Shown: one piece after another, positions 39,542-39,888 of the stretch
Numbering within the stretch: position 1 is the first letter of the stretch
How the letters are laid out: each line of letters starts with the position of its first letter
From: a virus
DNA length: 39,888 nucleotides
Reading direction: 5' to 3' (one strand)
Virus record (IMG/VR): IMGVR_UViG_3300036792_000137
Location: 1-39,888 of that record
Notes under the pieces: generated by a model
Databases searched by the model: none
Seen by the model: only the letters and a program-made list of their open reading frames with translations
What the model was told of the DNA's origin: nothing
Made by a program: the position numbers and the translations under genes

Positions 39542-39772
39542 ATGAAACTTTATGAACTGATGGACCTGCTGAAAGACCTGCCCGAAGACACAGAAGTGCG
39601 CTTCGCCCATCAACCCTCATGGCCGTTTGAACTGTCCATCTCTGAAGTCGTGATGACAGGTGAAAGTGACGATGACGAAGGTCAGGACTCACCGCCTGTC
39701 GTCTATCTGGTCGAAGGTCAGCAGCTTGGCTATCTGCCCGGTGAAGTCAGCAGCGCAATCGGCTGGCGCTAA
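39542..39772 (+). CDS. Hypothetical acidic protein, 76 aa
   Basis: A short protein with a helical start (LYELMDLLKDLPEDTEV) and an acidic loop (GESDDDEGQDS). GGAAA site upstream. The end lies in the terminal repeat. The next gene (42 in the left copy) starts 30 bases after its stop. Unknown; similar short LxxLLxxLPxDxxV proteins are common in phages and on plasmids. Confidence 0.65.
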   Translation: MKLYELMDLLKDLPEDTEVRFAHQPSWPFELSISEVVMTGESDDDEGQDSPPVVYLVEGQQLGYLPGEVSSAIGWR

Positions 39773-39888
39773 ACCTTTTCATCGAACTTTGGAGAATCCC
39801 TCATGCCACCCGTATCCGGTACTGCTGTCGTCATCTTTCTGATTTACTTCCTGCCCGCCATCGTCGGTGTGTGCCGCAAGCGGAAGAA
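39762..39888. repeat. Terminal direct repeat, right copy
   Basis: Identical to bases 1-127. It includes the first 86 bases of the Imm-like gene (39803-39888), which is cut by the window end; the complete gene is at 42-218. Confidence 0.95.

Noticed and set aside
1-39888. tRNA or rRNA genes
   Set aside because: No cloverleaf-like segment was noticed in the intergenic parts; the genome is almost fully coding. A tRNA search program was not run.

Overview
The window is the complete genome of a temperate, lambda-like siphovirus (or its circular prophage/plasmid form). The last 127 bases (39762-39888) repeat bases 1-127 exactly, so the unique sequence is 39,761 bp and closes into a circle. The length of the repeat suggests an assembly overlap rather than physical ends. 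Lambda-type tail-tip genes, three small lipoproteins with lipoboxes, and KlcA and HicB relatives point to a Gram-negative host. GC-rich composition and the look of several proteins suggest a proteobacterium, perhaps Burkholderiales; that last step is an impression, not a measurement.

Layout. (1) From 39264 across the junction to 1029, + strand: an accessory operon with a lipoprotein, an acidic protein, a superinfection-immunity-like membrane protein, a tiny lipoprotein, a KlcA/ArdB antirestriction protein and a HicB-like HTH protein. It ends in a tandem array of hairpins (1055-1269). (2) 6330 down to 1288, - strand: early operon with a YdaS/Cro-like regulator, a GH24 endolysin, O-like and P-like replication proteins, a RusA resolvase and small genes including an HTH protein. 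(3) 6331-6796: divergent control region with a perfect 19-bp operator palindrome, six TGACCT repeats in 11-bp phase and a leader of successive hairpins. (4) 6797-12187, + strand: recombination operon with a ParB/J-domain-like protein, YqaJ exonuclease, RecT and small genes. (5) 14550 down to 12211, - strand: XRE repressor and large serine recombinase (lysogeny module). (6) 14647-17672, + strand: a DUF2325-like protein divergent from the repressor, small genes and an excisionase-like HTH protein, with a strong terminator at 17082. (7) 39167 down to 17675, - strand: late operon with a lipoprotein, HNH nuclease, ParB-like protein, Mom-like DNA modification enzyme, TerS, TerL, prohead protease, capsid, portal, connectors and a tail module in lambda order (V, G/GT, H, M, L, K, I, J), then fibre and fibre chaperone.

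How it fits together. The XRE repressor and serine recombinase establish lysogeny. The YdaS-like protein and the palindrome probably control the early switch. Exonuclease and RecT give a Red-like annealing system, and O/P-like proteins replicate the DNA. The late operon packages DNA into an HK97-fold head on a long flexible tail. Genome defence is a theme: KlcA/ArdB (anti-type I restriction), a Mom-like base modifier coupled to a ParB-like partner just upstream of packaging, and an Imm-like exclusion protein. The most interesting leads are the ParB-Mom pair, the hairpin array, the phased repeats and structured leader, the uORF/hairpin start of the ParB/J gene, and the DUF2325-like protein opposite the repressor.
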